NCBI GenBank assembly: GCA_039920165.1
Contig: JBDSEG010000062.1
Coordinates: forward strand, 1 to 13,165
Reading direction: 5' to 3'
Length of the DNA: 13,165 nucleotides
Origin: JBDSEG01 sp039920165
Lineage (GTDB): Bacteria; Pseudomonadota; Gammaproteobacteria; Burkholderiales; Burkholderiaceae_C
A model generated the notes under the pieces. The model saw nothing but the letters and a program-made list of their open reading frames with translations, searched no databases and was not told the DNA's origin. Both the position numbers and the translations under genes were made by a program. Position 1 is the first letter of the stretch. Every line of letters starts with the position of its first letter. Positions 6,081 to 13,165 of the stretch are shown here, in pieces.

Positions 6081-6410
6081 ATGAAAAACTCCATCCTGTT
6101 GGCTTCGCTCGTCGCCGCCCTCGCCCTCACCGCTTGTGGCAAGACGGAAGAGAAGTCCGCCCCCGCCGCCGCCGCTTCTGCTGCTGCCGCTCCGGCCATT
6201 GCCGCCGTGGCCGCCGCCGCTGCTTCGGCTGTGGACAGCGCCGCTTCGGCTGCTGCCGCTTCGGCAATGACCGCCGCCAGCGGCTCGGCGAACGCCGCCG
6301 ACAAGGCCGCCGACGCTGCCAAGGACGCCGCCGACAAGGCCGCCGATGCCGCCAAGGACGCTGCCAAGGACGCGACCAAGGCCGCCGAGTCCGCCGTCAA
6401 GAAGCCCTGA
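6081..6410 (+). CDS. Small Ala/Lys-rich lipoprotein with 11-residue repeats
   Basis: This 109-aa predicted lipoprotein has a type II signal peptide MKNSILLASLVAALALTAC with lipobox LTAC and lipidated Cys19. Gly20 and Lys21 follow, so an outer-membrane destination is likely. The mature part is almost wholly Ala with Ser, Asp and Lys. Residues 28-71 are a hydrophobic-to-neutral Ala/Ser stretch. From residue 72 the unit AADKAADAAKD occurs twice, then decays to AAKDATKAAES and ends VKKP. The 11-residue period predicts a continuous amphipathic helix or coiled coil, resembling LEA group 3-type repeats. ATG 6081 has GAGG at 6071-6074. The gene is monocistronic, with its own promoter upstream and a strong terminator downstream. 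Similar lipoproteins are common in Burkholderiales but have no assigned role. An Lpp-like structural or stress-protective function is speculation. Confidence 0.85.
   Translation: MKNSILLASLVAALALTACGKTEEKSAPAAAASAAAAPAIAAVAAAAASAVDSAASAAAASAMTAASGSANAADKAADAAKDAADKAADAAKDAAKDATKAAESAVKKP
6294..6359 (+). repeat. Two 33-bp in-frame direct repeats inside the lipoprotein gene
   Basis: 6294-6326 and 6327-6359 are identical except for two synonymous third-position changes (GAC/GAT and GCT/GCC). Each encodes AADKAADAAKD. That only silent differences exist points to either recent duplication or selection on the 11-residue repeat. Confidence 0.85.
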
Positions 6411-6434
6411 GCGAAGGCTTTTTTGCTGGGTCAC

Positions 6435-6460
6435 AAAAAGCCGCCCGTGGGCGGCTTTTT
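6435..6460. terminator. Bidirectional intrinsic terminator between convergent genes
   Basis: AAAAA, then GCCGCC (6440-6445), a four-base loop CGTG, GGCGGC (6450-6455) and TTTTT. Because an A-tract precedes and a T-tract follows the GC stem, the hairpin should stop transcripts from the lipoprotein gene on the plus strand and from the six-gene run ending at 6477 on the minus strand. Confidence 0.92.
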
Positions 6461-6476
6461 GATGTCCGGGTGCCGC

Positions 6477-7256
6477 TCACCGAACCTCGAGCCAGCCGAA
6501 GCCTTGGCGCTGATCGGCAACCACGATATCGGCCATGCTGCGACCGCAAGCGGTAGCCAGCGCACTGCGCGCCAGATCGGGATGGTTGTTCTGCTCACTC
6601 AAGTGAGCGGCTACCACGTGCAGCAGACCGGCATGGTTGCAATCGGCCAGGATCTGCGCCGCGGTCGTGTTGCACAGATGGCCGTAGCGCCCGCCGATAC
6701 GCGCCTTCAGCGAGGCCGGATAGCGCGACGCGACCAGCATCCCTGCGTCGTGGTTGCACTCGAGCAAGAGCGCCTGGCACGCCTGCAGTGCCGCCACGAG
6801 GTGCGGCGTGGTCGAGCCGGAGTCGGTCAGGATGCCGAGGCTCGAGGCGCCGTCGCTGCAGCGCAATTGCAAGGGCTCGGCGGCATCGTGCGGCACGGTG
6901 TAGGGCCGCAGTTGCAGCGCACCGATGGCGAGCGCCTCGCCGTCGCGCGCAAAGGTCAGCAAGCCGGACAAGTCGGGTTCGCCGATCGCGCGCCAGGTGC
7001 CTCGGCTCATCCACAACGCGATGTCGTGGCGGCGCGCGAGCGACACCGCGCAGCCGATGTGGTCGCCGTGTTCATGGGTGACGAAGATCGCGTCGAGATC
7101 CTCCGGCGTAAGGCCGATGCGCGCCAGGCGCCATGCAATCTCTCGCAGCGTAAAACCGCAGTCGACCAGCACCCGCGTCGCGCGCCCGGCACCGGCCACT
7201 TCGACCAGCGTGGCATTGCCCGAACTGCCGCTGCCGAGGCTGCAAAAGCGCAGCAC
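6477..7256 (-). CDS. Metallo-beta-lactamase-fold hydrolase, YycJ/WalJ-like
   Basis: This 259-aa cytosolic metal-dependent hydrolase has an N-terminus SLGSGSSGNATLVE (6-19) typical of the YycJ-type branch. The HxHxDH metal motif is in THEHGDHIG (60-68), with further ligands at His123 (VPHDA), Asp145 (ILTDSGS) and His218 in AAHLSEQNN (216-224), and ECNHD at 166-170. This branch is related to exonuclease and RNase members of the fold and has been linked to DNA repair in Firmicutes, but the substrate in proteobacteria is not established. The start is GTG 7256, 28 bases after the bamC stop, with no clear ribosome binding site; it preserves the family N-terminus. It is the last gene of the minus-strand run, ending 16 bases before the terminator stem-loop. 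Confidence 0.88.
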   Translation of the reverse strand: MLRFCSLGSGSSGNATLVEVAGAGRATRVLVDCGFTLREIAWRLARIGLTPEDLDAIFVTHEHGDHIGCAVSLARRHDIALWMSRGTWRAIGEPDLSGLLTFARDGEALAIGALQLRPYTVPHDAAEPLQLRCSDGASSLGILTDSGSTTPHLVAALQACQALLLECNHDAGMLVASRYPASLKARIGGRYGHLCNTTAAQILADCNHAGLLHVVAAHLSEQNNHPDLARSALATACGRSMADIVVADQRQGFGWLEVR

Positions 7257-7284
7257 GCGATGCGCGCGCCGAGTCAGCGCCGCG

Positions 7285-8409
7285 TCACTTCAGGTCTTCG
7301 ACCAGCAACTTGACGATGCGTTGTCCGGCCTCGCCGTTTTCGGGTGCGCCGGTTGCGTTCTGGACCGTCACTGTGCTCGTGGTCGCTTCGCCCTTGACGA
7401 CCACGCGATAACGCGCCGGTCCGCTGTCGGGGGTCTTGCTGCCGAAATTGAAGAACTTGGACAGCATGCCCGGCTCGTCCTTGCCCGCCAGCGCGGGATC
7501 GACATAGCGGATGAAATACACGCCCTGGCTGCGGTCGCGATCTTCGACCGTGAAGCCGCTGCGGTCGAGCGCGAGGCCGACGCGGCGCCAGGCGCGCTCG
7601 AAGCTGTCGTCGACCTGCAGGCTGGCCGCTGGCGTATTGGCCAGGGCGCGCGCCCGCGCCGGGGCGGTATTGACCGACGTGGCCACCGCGATCTTGGCAA
7701 CTTCTTCCTTCGCGCCGAGCTTGACCATCAGCCGCGACAAAAATTCGGCTTCGAGCTGCGGGTCGGCCGGACGCGGCTGCCATACCGTCTGTTGCTTGAG
7801 CTGGTCGGAATAGACCTCGACCATGCCGCGGTGCGTGATGTAGACCTCGGTGCCATTGGGCGTGCGCTCGACGCGGGTGCGGAACTTGTCGCGCTCGCCA
7901 GTGGAATAGAGCGAGTCGAAGACGCGTCCGACGGTGGCGCGGATGAAATCCTGCGGCAGCTTGGCGCGGTTCTCGGCCCACTCGGTTTCCATCACGCCGG
8001 CATTGGCCTGGTTCACGACCAGATTGAATCCGCGGTCGGCCCAGAAACTTTGCAGTTGCGGCCACAGCTGCTCGGCCGTGAGCGGGGTGGTGAGCCAGCG
8101 CTGGCTGCCGGCGCGTTCGAGGCGGATATCGCCCAGCGCCTGCGGGGCGACGCTTTGCACGACGGCCACGCCGCCGGCCGGCAACGGCGCCTGGAAGGTC
8201 GACGCGCTGACCGATCCGCCCTGCTGGCCGTAGCGCGTATCGCGCGCGAGCTGGGTCAGGTCGGGCGGCACTTCCAGCCCGTTGGTCTTGTTGCCGGTGC
8301 TGCGGTAGTCGATCTTGTCGCCCGACATCAGGTTTTCGATCGACGAGCAGCCACTCAAGACCAGTGCCAGCGCGAGTGGCGCGGCGATGAAGGACAGGGA
8401 ACGGGTCAC
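7285..8409 (-). CDS. bamC: Outer membrane protein assembly factor BamC (lipoprotein)
   Basis: This 374-aa lipoprotein of the beta-barrel assembly machine is anchored in the outer membrane and binds BamD. The signal peptide runs to LSG-Cys21. The mature N-terminus carries DKIDYRS (31-37) and LEVPPDLTQL (45-54), the extended 'lasso' segment by which BamC wraps BamD. Two helix-grip domains follow, roughly residues 90-215 (containing WLTTP, WPQLQSFWADRGF, GVMETEWAENR) and 250-374 (AWRRVGLALDRSGFTVEDRDRSQGVY). Length is in the usual range for betaproteobacteria. The start is GTG 8409, with GGAG about nine bases upstream. It follows dapA by 78 bases. The dapA-bamC order is conserved with E. coli, where bamC was first called dapX or nlpB. 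No missing segment is apparent. Confidence 0.93.
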   Translation of the reverse strand: MTRSLSFIAAPLALALVLSGCSSIENLMSGDKIDYRSTGNKTNGLEVPPDLTQLARDTRYGQQGGSVSASTFQAPLPAGGVAVVQSVAPQALGDIRLERAGSQRWLTTPLTAEQLWPQLQSFWADRGFNLVVNQANAGVMETEWAENRAKLPQDFIRATVGRVFDSLYSTGERDKFRTRVERTPNGTEVYITHRGMVEVYSDQLKQQTVWQPRPADPQLEAEFLSRLMVKLGAKEEVAKIAVATSVNTAPARARALANTPAASLQVDDSFERAWRRVGLALDRSGFTVEDRDRSQGVYFIRYVDPALAGKDEPGMLSKFFNFGSKTPDSGPARYRVVVKGEATTSTVTVQNATGAPENGEAGQRIVKLLVEDLK

Positions 8410-8487
8410 GGGGATATCTCCGAAGAGTCCGCAGGCACGGGAGTCGTGCGCCGCGAGGCTCGGGTTGTGAGGGATGGGTGCCGAGGC

Positions 8488-9369
8488 CTACAGCAGGCCG
8501 GCGTCGCGCAATGCCTGTTCGACGGCGGTCTGGCCGGCCGCGGTGAGCGGCGTGATCGGCAGCCGCAGCGCATCGCCGCACAGGCCGAGCCGGGCCATCG
8601 CCCATTTGGTCGGCGCCGGGCTCGGTTCGAGGAACAGCTGCTGGTGCAGTGACAGCAACTTGAGGTGGATCGCGGTCGCGGCGCGCACGTTGCCTTCGAT
8701 CGCGGCCATGCACAGCTCGTGCATTGCGCGCGGCGCGACATTGGCGGTGACGCTGACATTGCCGTGTCCGCCGAGCAGCATCAACGCGATCGCGGTGCCG
8801 TCGTCGCCCGAATAGATCGAGAAACCCTTGGGCGCATGCTTGATCAGGAAAGCCGCCCTGGCAATATCGCCGCTCGCTTCCTTGATGCCGACGATGCCCG
8901 GCAGTTGCGCCAGGCGCAGCACCGTCTCGGGCTGCATGTCCGCGACCGTTCGGCCGGGAACGTTGTAGAGGAACATCGGCAGATCGACCGCCTGCGCGAT
9001 GGCCTCGAAGTGGCGATAGAGGCCTTCTTGCGAAGGCTGGTTGTAGTAGGGAACGACCGACAGGCCGCAGTCGGCGCCGACCTGCTTCGCATAGCGCGTG
9101 TGCTCGATCGCTTCCTGGGTCGAATTGGCGCCGGTGCCGGCCATGATCGGAATCCGGCCGGCGGCATGCTCGACCGCGACGCGAATGACTTCCCAGTGCT
9201 CGTCGACCGACAGCGTCGGCGATTCGCCGGTCGTCCCGACCACACCGATGCAGTCGGTCCCTTCGGCGATATGCCAGTCGATGATGCGGCGCAGGGCCGC
9301 GTAGTCGACGCTGCCGTCGGGCTGCATCGGCGTCACCAGCGCAACGATGCTGCCAACGATTGCTTTCAT
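8488..9369 (-). CDS. dapA: 4-hydroxy-tetrahydrodipicolinate synthase
   Basis: This 293-aa (beta/alpha)8-barrel enzyme condenses pyruvate with aspartate semialdehyde, the committed step to diaminopimelate and lysine. Catalytic features are all visible: GVVGTTGES (42-50) with the proton-relay threonine pair T46-T47, PYYNQPSQEG (107-116), Y135 and R140 in YNVPGRT (135-141), and the Schiff-base lysine K163 in GIKEASGD (161-168). SGDDG and GGHGNVSVTAN follow in the expected places. Length equals the classical enzyme. The start ATG 9369 overlaps the preceding methyltransferase stop in ATGA, and AGAGGA lies about seven bases upstream. It is co-oriented with bamC. Confidence 0.97.
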   Translation of the reverse strand: MKAIVGSIVALVTPMQPDGSVDYAALRRIIDWHIAEGTDCIGVVGTTGESPTLSVDEHWEVIRVAVEHAAGRIPIMAGTGANSTQEAIEHTRYAKQVGADCGLSVVPYYNQPSQEGLYRHFEAIAQAVDLPMFLYNVPGRTVADMQPETVLRLAQLPGIVGIKEASGDIARAAFLIKHAPKGFSIYSGDDGTAIALMLLGGHGNVSVTANVAPRAMHELCMAAIEGNVRAATAIHLKLLSLHQQLFLEPSPAPTKWAMARLGLCGDALRLPITPLTAAGQTAVEQALRDAGLL

Positions 9370-9887
9370 GCTCGGTCCTCTGAATCGAACGATTTTACCT
9401 GTGCGTCCAGCGGCGTCGGCAGCGCCACACCGGACCGCTCACGACGCGCGCAGATGCGCTGGACGCAGCGCTCGGGCGAGGTCAGGAAGCCGTCTTCATA
9501 CGCCACCACCCGCAGATCCGCCGTTGCCTGCAGAAGTTCACCCGGCGCGAGCAGGAAGTTCGGGTTCGACGGCTTGCCGAAGTCGTCATTGCCGGCAGCA
9601 AAAGTCTCGTAGATCAACACCCCGCCGGCATCGACGCTCTCGACGAGCGTCGGAAACAGCGCTCGCCACAGGTAGTTGGTGACGACCACGGCATCGAAGC
9701 GTCGGCCCGTCAGCGGCCACGGGCCGGACTCGAGATCGGCGATCATGATCTCGGCCATGTCGCGCAGCGGCCGGGCCGCCGCGGCGTCGCGGTCGATGCC
9801 GGTGACGCACGCGCCACGCGCCGCAAACCAGCGAACGTGTCGGCCCGATCCGCACGCGACGTCGAGCACGCGCGCGCCGCGCGGCAC
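9366..9887 (-). CDS. Class I SAM-dependent methyltransferase
   Basis: From GTG 9887 this is a 173-aa Rossmann-fold methyltransferase. Motif I is ARVLDVACGSGRH (5-17), followed by the acidic ribose-binding end of strand 2 in VTGIDRD (28-34), IADLESGPWPL (49-59), FDAVVVTNYLWR (64-75), GGVLIYETFAAGND (88-101), and PSNPNFLLAPGELLQ (106-120). The last block resembles TehB-like small-molecule methyltransferases; the substrate is unknown. The reading frame continues upstream with family-like sequence SPWVERWSHL directly before GTG 9887, yet no ATG, GTG or TTG exists there. The true N-terminus may start at a CTG overlapping the mini-protein stop (9945-9947), adding 20 residues. It overlaps dapA by ATGA and so is probably co-translated with it. 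Confidence 0.85.
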   Translation of the reverse strand: MPRGARVLDVACGSGRHVRWFAARGACVTGIDRDAAAARPLRDMAEIMIADLESGPWPLTGRRFDAVVVTNYLWRALFPTLVESVDAGGVLIYETFAAGNDDFGKPSNPNFLLAPGELLQATADLRVVAYEDGFLTSPERCVQRICARRERSGVALPTPLDAQVKSFDSEDRA

Positions 9888-9943
9888 GAGATGCGACCAG
9901 CGCTCGACCCACGGCGATGTCGCGGCGAGTGCGTGGACCGGTT

Positions 9944-10069
9944 TCAGAAGCAGTTCCAGAGCTGGTTCGCGAGCGTGACCATCACGTCCGGGCGCAGGTA
10001 GGCAGCGAAGACCATCGCCAGCGCCGCGCCGGCACCGGCCCAGAGCAGTATCCGGCGGCCGGTTCTCAT
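9944..10069 (-). CDS. 41-residue single-pass membrane mini-protein
   Basis: ATG 10069 overlaps the TGA of the MFS gene in ATGA, and the frame closes with TGA at 9944-9946. The protein begins MRTGRR, has one hydrophobic helix (about residues 7-25, ILLWAGAGAALAMVFAAYL), and ends RPDVMVTLANQLWNCF. A positive N-terminus predicts N-in, C-out topology. 37 of 41 codons end in G or C, the same bias as neighbouring genes, which supports real coding. I have an uncertain recollection of short Burkholderiales proteins ending in a similar L-A-N-Q-x-W-x-C-F pattern. There is no Shine-Dalgarno, so expression probably depends on coupling to the MFS gene. Function unknown; the conserved-looking tail with Trp and Cys may be a partner-binding segment. 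It would be skipped by most gene callers' length limits or overlap rules. Confidence 0.65.
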   Translation of the reverse strand: MRTGRRILLWAGAGAALAMVFAAYLRPDVMVTLANQLWNCF

Positions 10070-11283
10070 GCGGGTACGGGAACGGTGCGTCGGATCGCGA
10101 CTTCGCGAATCGGCAGGTTGATCAACGCCGCGAAGACGCCCAGGGCAACCGCGATCCACCACACCACGTCGTAGCTGCCGGTCGCGTCGTACAGCCGCCC
10201 GCCAAGCCACACACCGAGGAAGCTGCCGACCTGGTGCGAGAGGAAGACGAAGCCACCGAGCATCGACAGATACTGGACGCCGAAGATGTGCGCGACCAGG
10301 CCGTTCGTCAACGGCACGGTCGATAGCCACAGCAGCCCCATCGTCGCCGCGAACAGGTACACGCTCCACGGCGTGAGCGGCGCGAGCAGAAAGACGACGA
10401 TGACGATCGAGCGCAGCGAATAGATCGTCGACAGCAGGTATCGCTTGGGCAACCGCGCGCCAAGTGAGCCCGCGATATATGTGCCGAAGACATTGAACAG
10501 GCCGATCAGCGCGAGCGCGGTGGTGGCCACGTCGGGTGTGAGCCCGTGGTCCTTCAGATAGCTCGGCATGTGCACGCCGATGAAAACGACCTGGAAGCCG
10601 CAAACGAAATAGCCCGCCGTCAGCAACAGAAAGCTCGGGTGGCGGAAGGCCTCGCGCAGCGCCGCGCCGATGGTTTGCGAATGCCCGGTACCTGGTGCCC
10701 GCGTCGGTTCCTTCAGCCCGAAGGCGAGCGGCACGATCGCCAGCGCAAGGCAGCCGAGAAAGAAAAGGGCGTTTTGCCAGCCGAAGCCGCCGATCAGCCA
10801 GTTTTCCACCGGCACCATCAGAAACTGGCCGAACGAGCCGGCCGCCGCCGCCACGCCCATCGCCCAGCTGCGATTCTCGGGCGCCACGTTGCGGCCGATC
10901 ACCCCGTAGATGACGGCGTAAGTCGTTCCGGACTGGGCCATGCCGAGCACGAGGCCGGCGCTGCCGGTGAAGGCGAGGCCGGAGGTCGACAGCCCCATCA
11001 GCACCAGGCCGAGCGCATACAGCACGCCGCCGACGATCAGCACCCGCAGCGCGCCGAACCGGTCAGACAGGCCGCCGGCAATGGGACCGGCGACGCCCCA
11101 GGCGAGGTTCTGGATCGCGATCGCGAAAGCGAAGGTCTCGCGCGACCAGCCGCGGTCCATCGTGATCGGCTGCAGGAACAGGCCGAAGCCGTGGCGGATG
11201 CCCATCGACAGCGTGACGATGGCCGCGCCGCACACCAGCACCTGGGTCATCGACAGTGTCGCGCGCGGTGAACTCGAATTCAT
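10066..11283 (-). CDS. Major facilitator superfamily transporter, monocarboxylate/OFA-like
   Basis: This is a 405-aa inner-membrane carrier with about twelve hydrophobic segments in two halves. The first half has SMGIRHGFGLFLQPIT (26-41), then WSRETFAFAIAIQNLAWG and the MFS loop 2-3 signature GGLSDRFGALRVLIVGG. The central loop near residues 190-215 (LKEPTRAPGTGHSQT) is hydrophilic. The second half begins about FLLLTAGYFVCGFQ and ends at about ALINLPIREV. The N-terminal pattern 'R.GFGLFLQP...GWSRETFAFAIA' resembles the monocarboxylate/oxalate-formate group, but the substrate cannot be read from sequence. ATG 11283 has no clear Shine-Dalgarno. It is divergent from parE with 53 bases between, and its stop overlaps the 41-aa mini-protein start. 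It heads the run that leads into dapA. Confidence 0.87.
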   Translation of the reverse strand: MNSSSPRATLSMTQVLVCGAAIVTLSMGIRHGFGLFLQPITMDRGWSRETFAFAIAIQNLAWGVAGPIAGGLSDRFGALRVLIVGGVLYALGLVLMGLSTSGLAFTGSAGLVLGMAQSGTTYAVIYGVIGRNVAPENRSWAMGVAAAAGSFGQFLMVPVENWLIGGFGWQNALFFLGCLALAIVPLAFGLKEPTRAPGTGHSQTIGAALREAFRHPSFLLLTAGYFVCGFQVVFIGVHMPSYLKDHGLTPDVATTALALIGLFNVFGTYIAGSLGARLPKRYLLSTIYSLRSIVIVVFLLAPLTPWSVYLFAATMGLLWLSTVPLTNGLVAHIFGVQYLSMLGGFVFLSHQVGSFLGVWLGGRLYDATGSYDVVWWIAVALGVFAALINLPIREVAIRRTVPVPA

Positions 11284-11322
11284 CGGCCGACTTTATCGCG
11301 ACAGGACGTGCGGAGCGGTTCA

Positions 11323-11328
11323 TAGAAT
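11323..11328 (+). promoter_or_regulatory. Candidate -10 element for parE
   Basis: TAGAAT matches five of six bases of the -10 consensus and lies eight bases before the parE ATG at 11337. The -35 is weak: GCGACA at 11298-11303 at a long 19-base spacing. If used, transcription would start within one or two bases of the ATG, giving a nearly leaderless mRNA. No Shine-Dalgarno is present in the stretch CCGCCCCC before the ATG, which agrees with this. Confidence 0.4.
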
Positions 11329-11336
11329 CCGCCCCC

Positions 11337-13165
<1,829 letters not shown>

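Noticed and set aside
6925..8652. A 575-codon plus-strand open frame across the hydrolase and bamC genes
   Set aside because: It is antisense to genes with strong family motifs, has no recognisable domain, and such long antisense frames are expected in high-GC DNA.

Overview
The window is about two-thirds G+C, densely coded, and looks like the chromosome of a betaproteobacterium of the Burkholderiales type. The basis for this is the protein character of ParE, BamC, DapA, CoaBC and Dut, the dapA-bamC pairing, and the short Ala/Lys-rich lipoprotein. Species cannot be named from the sequence. Most of the window is housekeeping DNA. I see no CRISPR array, tRNA, rRNA or phage gene.

Left edge (1-209): the C-terminal end of an IS110-type transposase runs in from outside, followed by two short non-coding repeat elements. 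These abut a plus-strand gene run (210-3548): two phosphonate-type ABC permeases (phnE-like, overlapping by ATGA), then coaBC five bases later, then dut, again overlapping by ATGA. The ATPase and binding protein expected beside the permeases are not in the window. The IS and repeats occupy the place where they or a promoter might be.

Middle (3590-6460): a SlyD-type FKBP prolyl isomerase lies on the minus strand, convergent with dut and divergent from a JmjC/cupin 2-oxoglutarate oxygenase of the RoxA (ribosomal protein L16 arginine hydroxylase) family. A conserved-looking protein of unknown function follows the oxygenase. Next is a separately promoted small lipoprotein with 11-residue Ala/Lys/Asp repeats, ending at a strong hairpin that can serve both strands.

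Right-centre (11283 down to 6477, minus strand): a probable six-gene run of MFS transporter, a 41-residue membrane mini-protein, a SAM methyltransferase, dapA, bamC and a YycJ-type metallo-beta-lactamase-fold hydrolase. Two or three of the junctions overlap, so translational coupling is likely. DapA feeds lysine and diaminopimelate (peptidoglycan) synthesis, and BamC is part of the outer-membrane beta-barrel assembly machine.

Right edge (11337-13165): parE, topoisomerase IV subunit B, divergent from the MFS gene and cut by the window end.

No clear new multi-gene system was found. The observations most worth a second look are the 41-aa mini-protein, the missing canonical start for the methyltransferase beside it, the repeat that supplies the first permease's start codon, the LEA-like lipoprotein repeat, and the 14-bp duplication over the oxygenase start.
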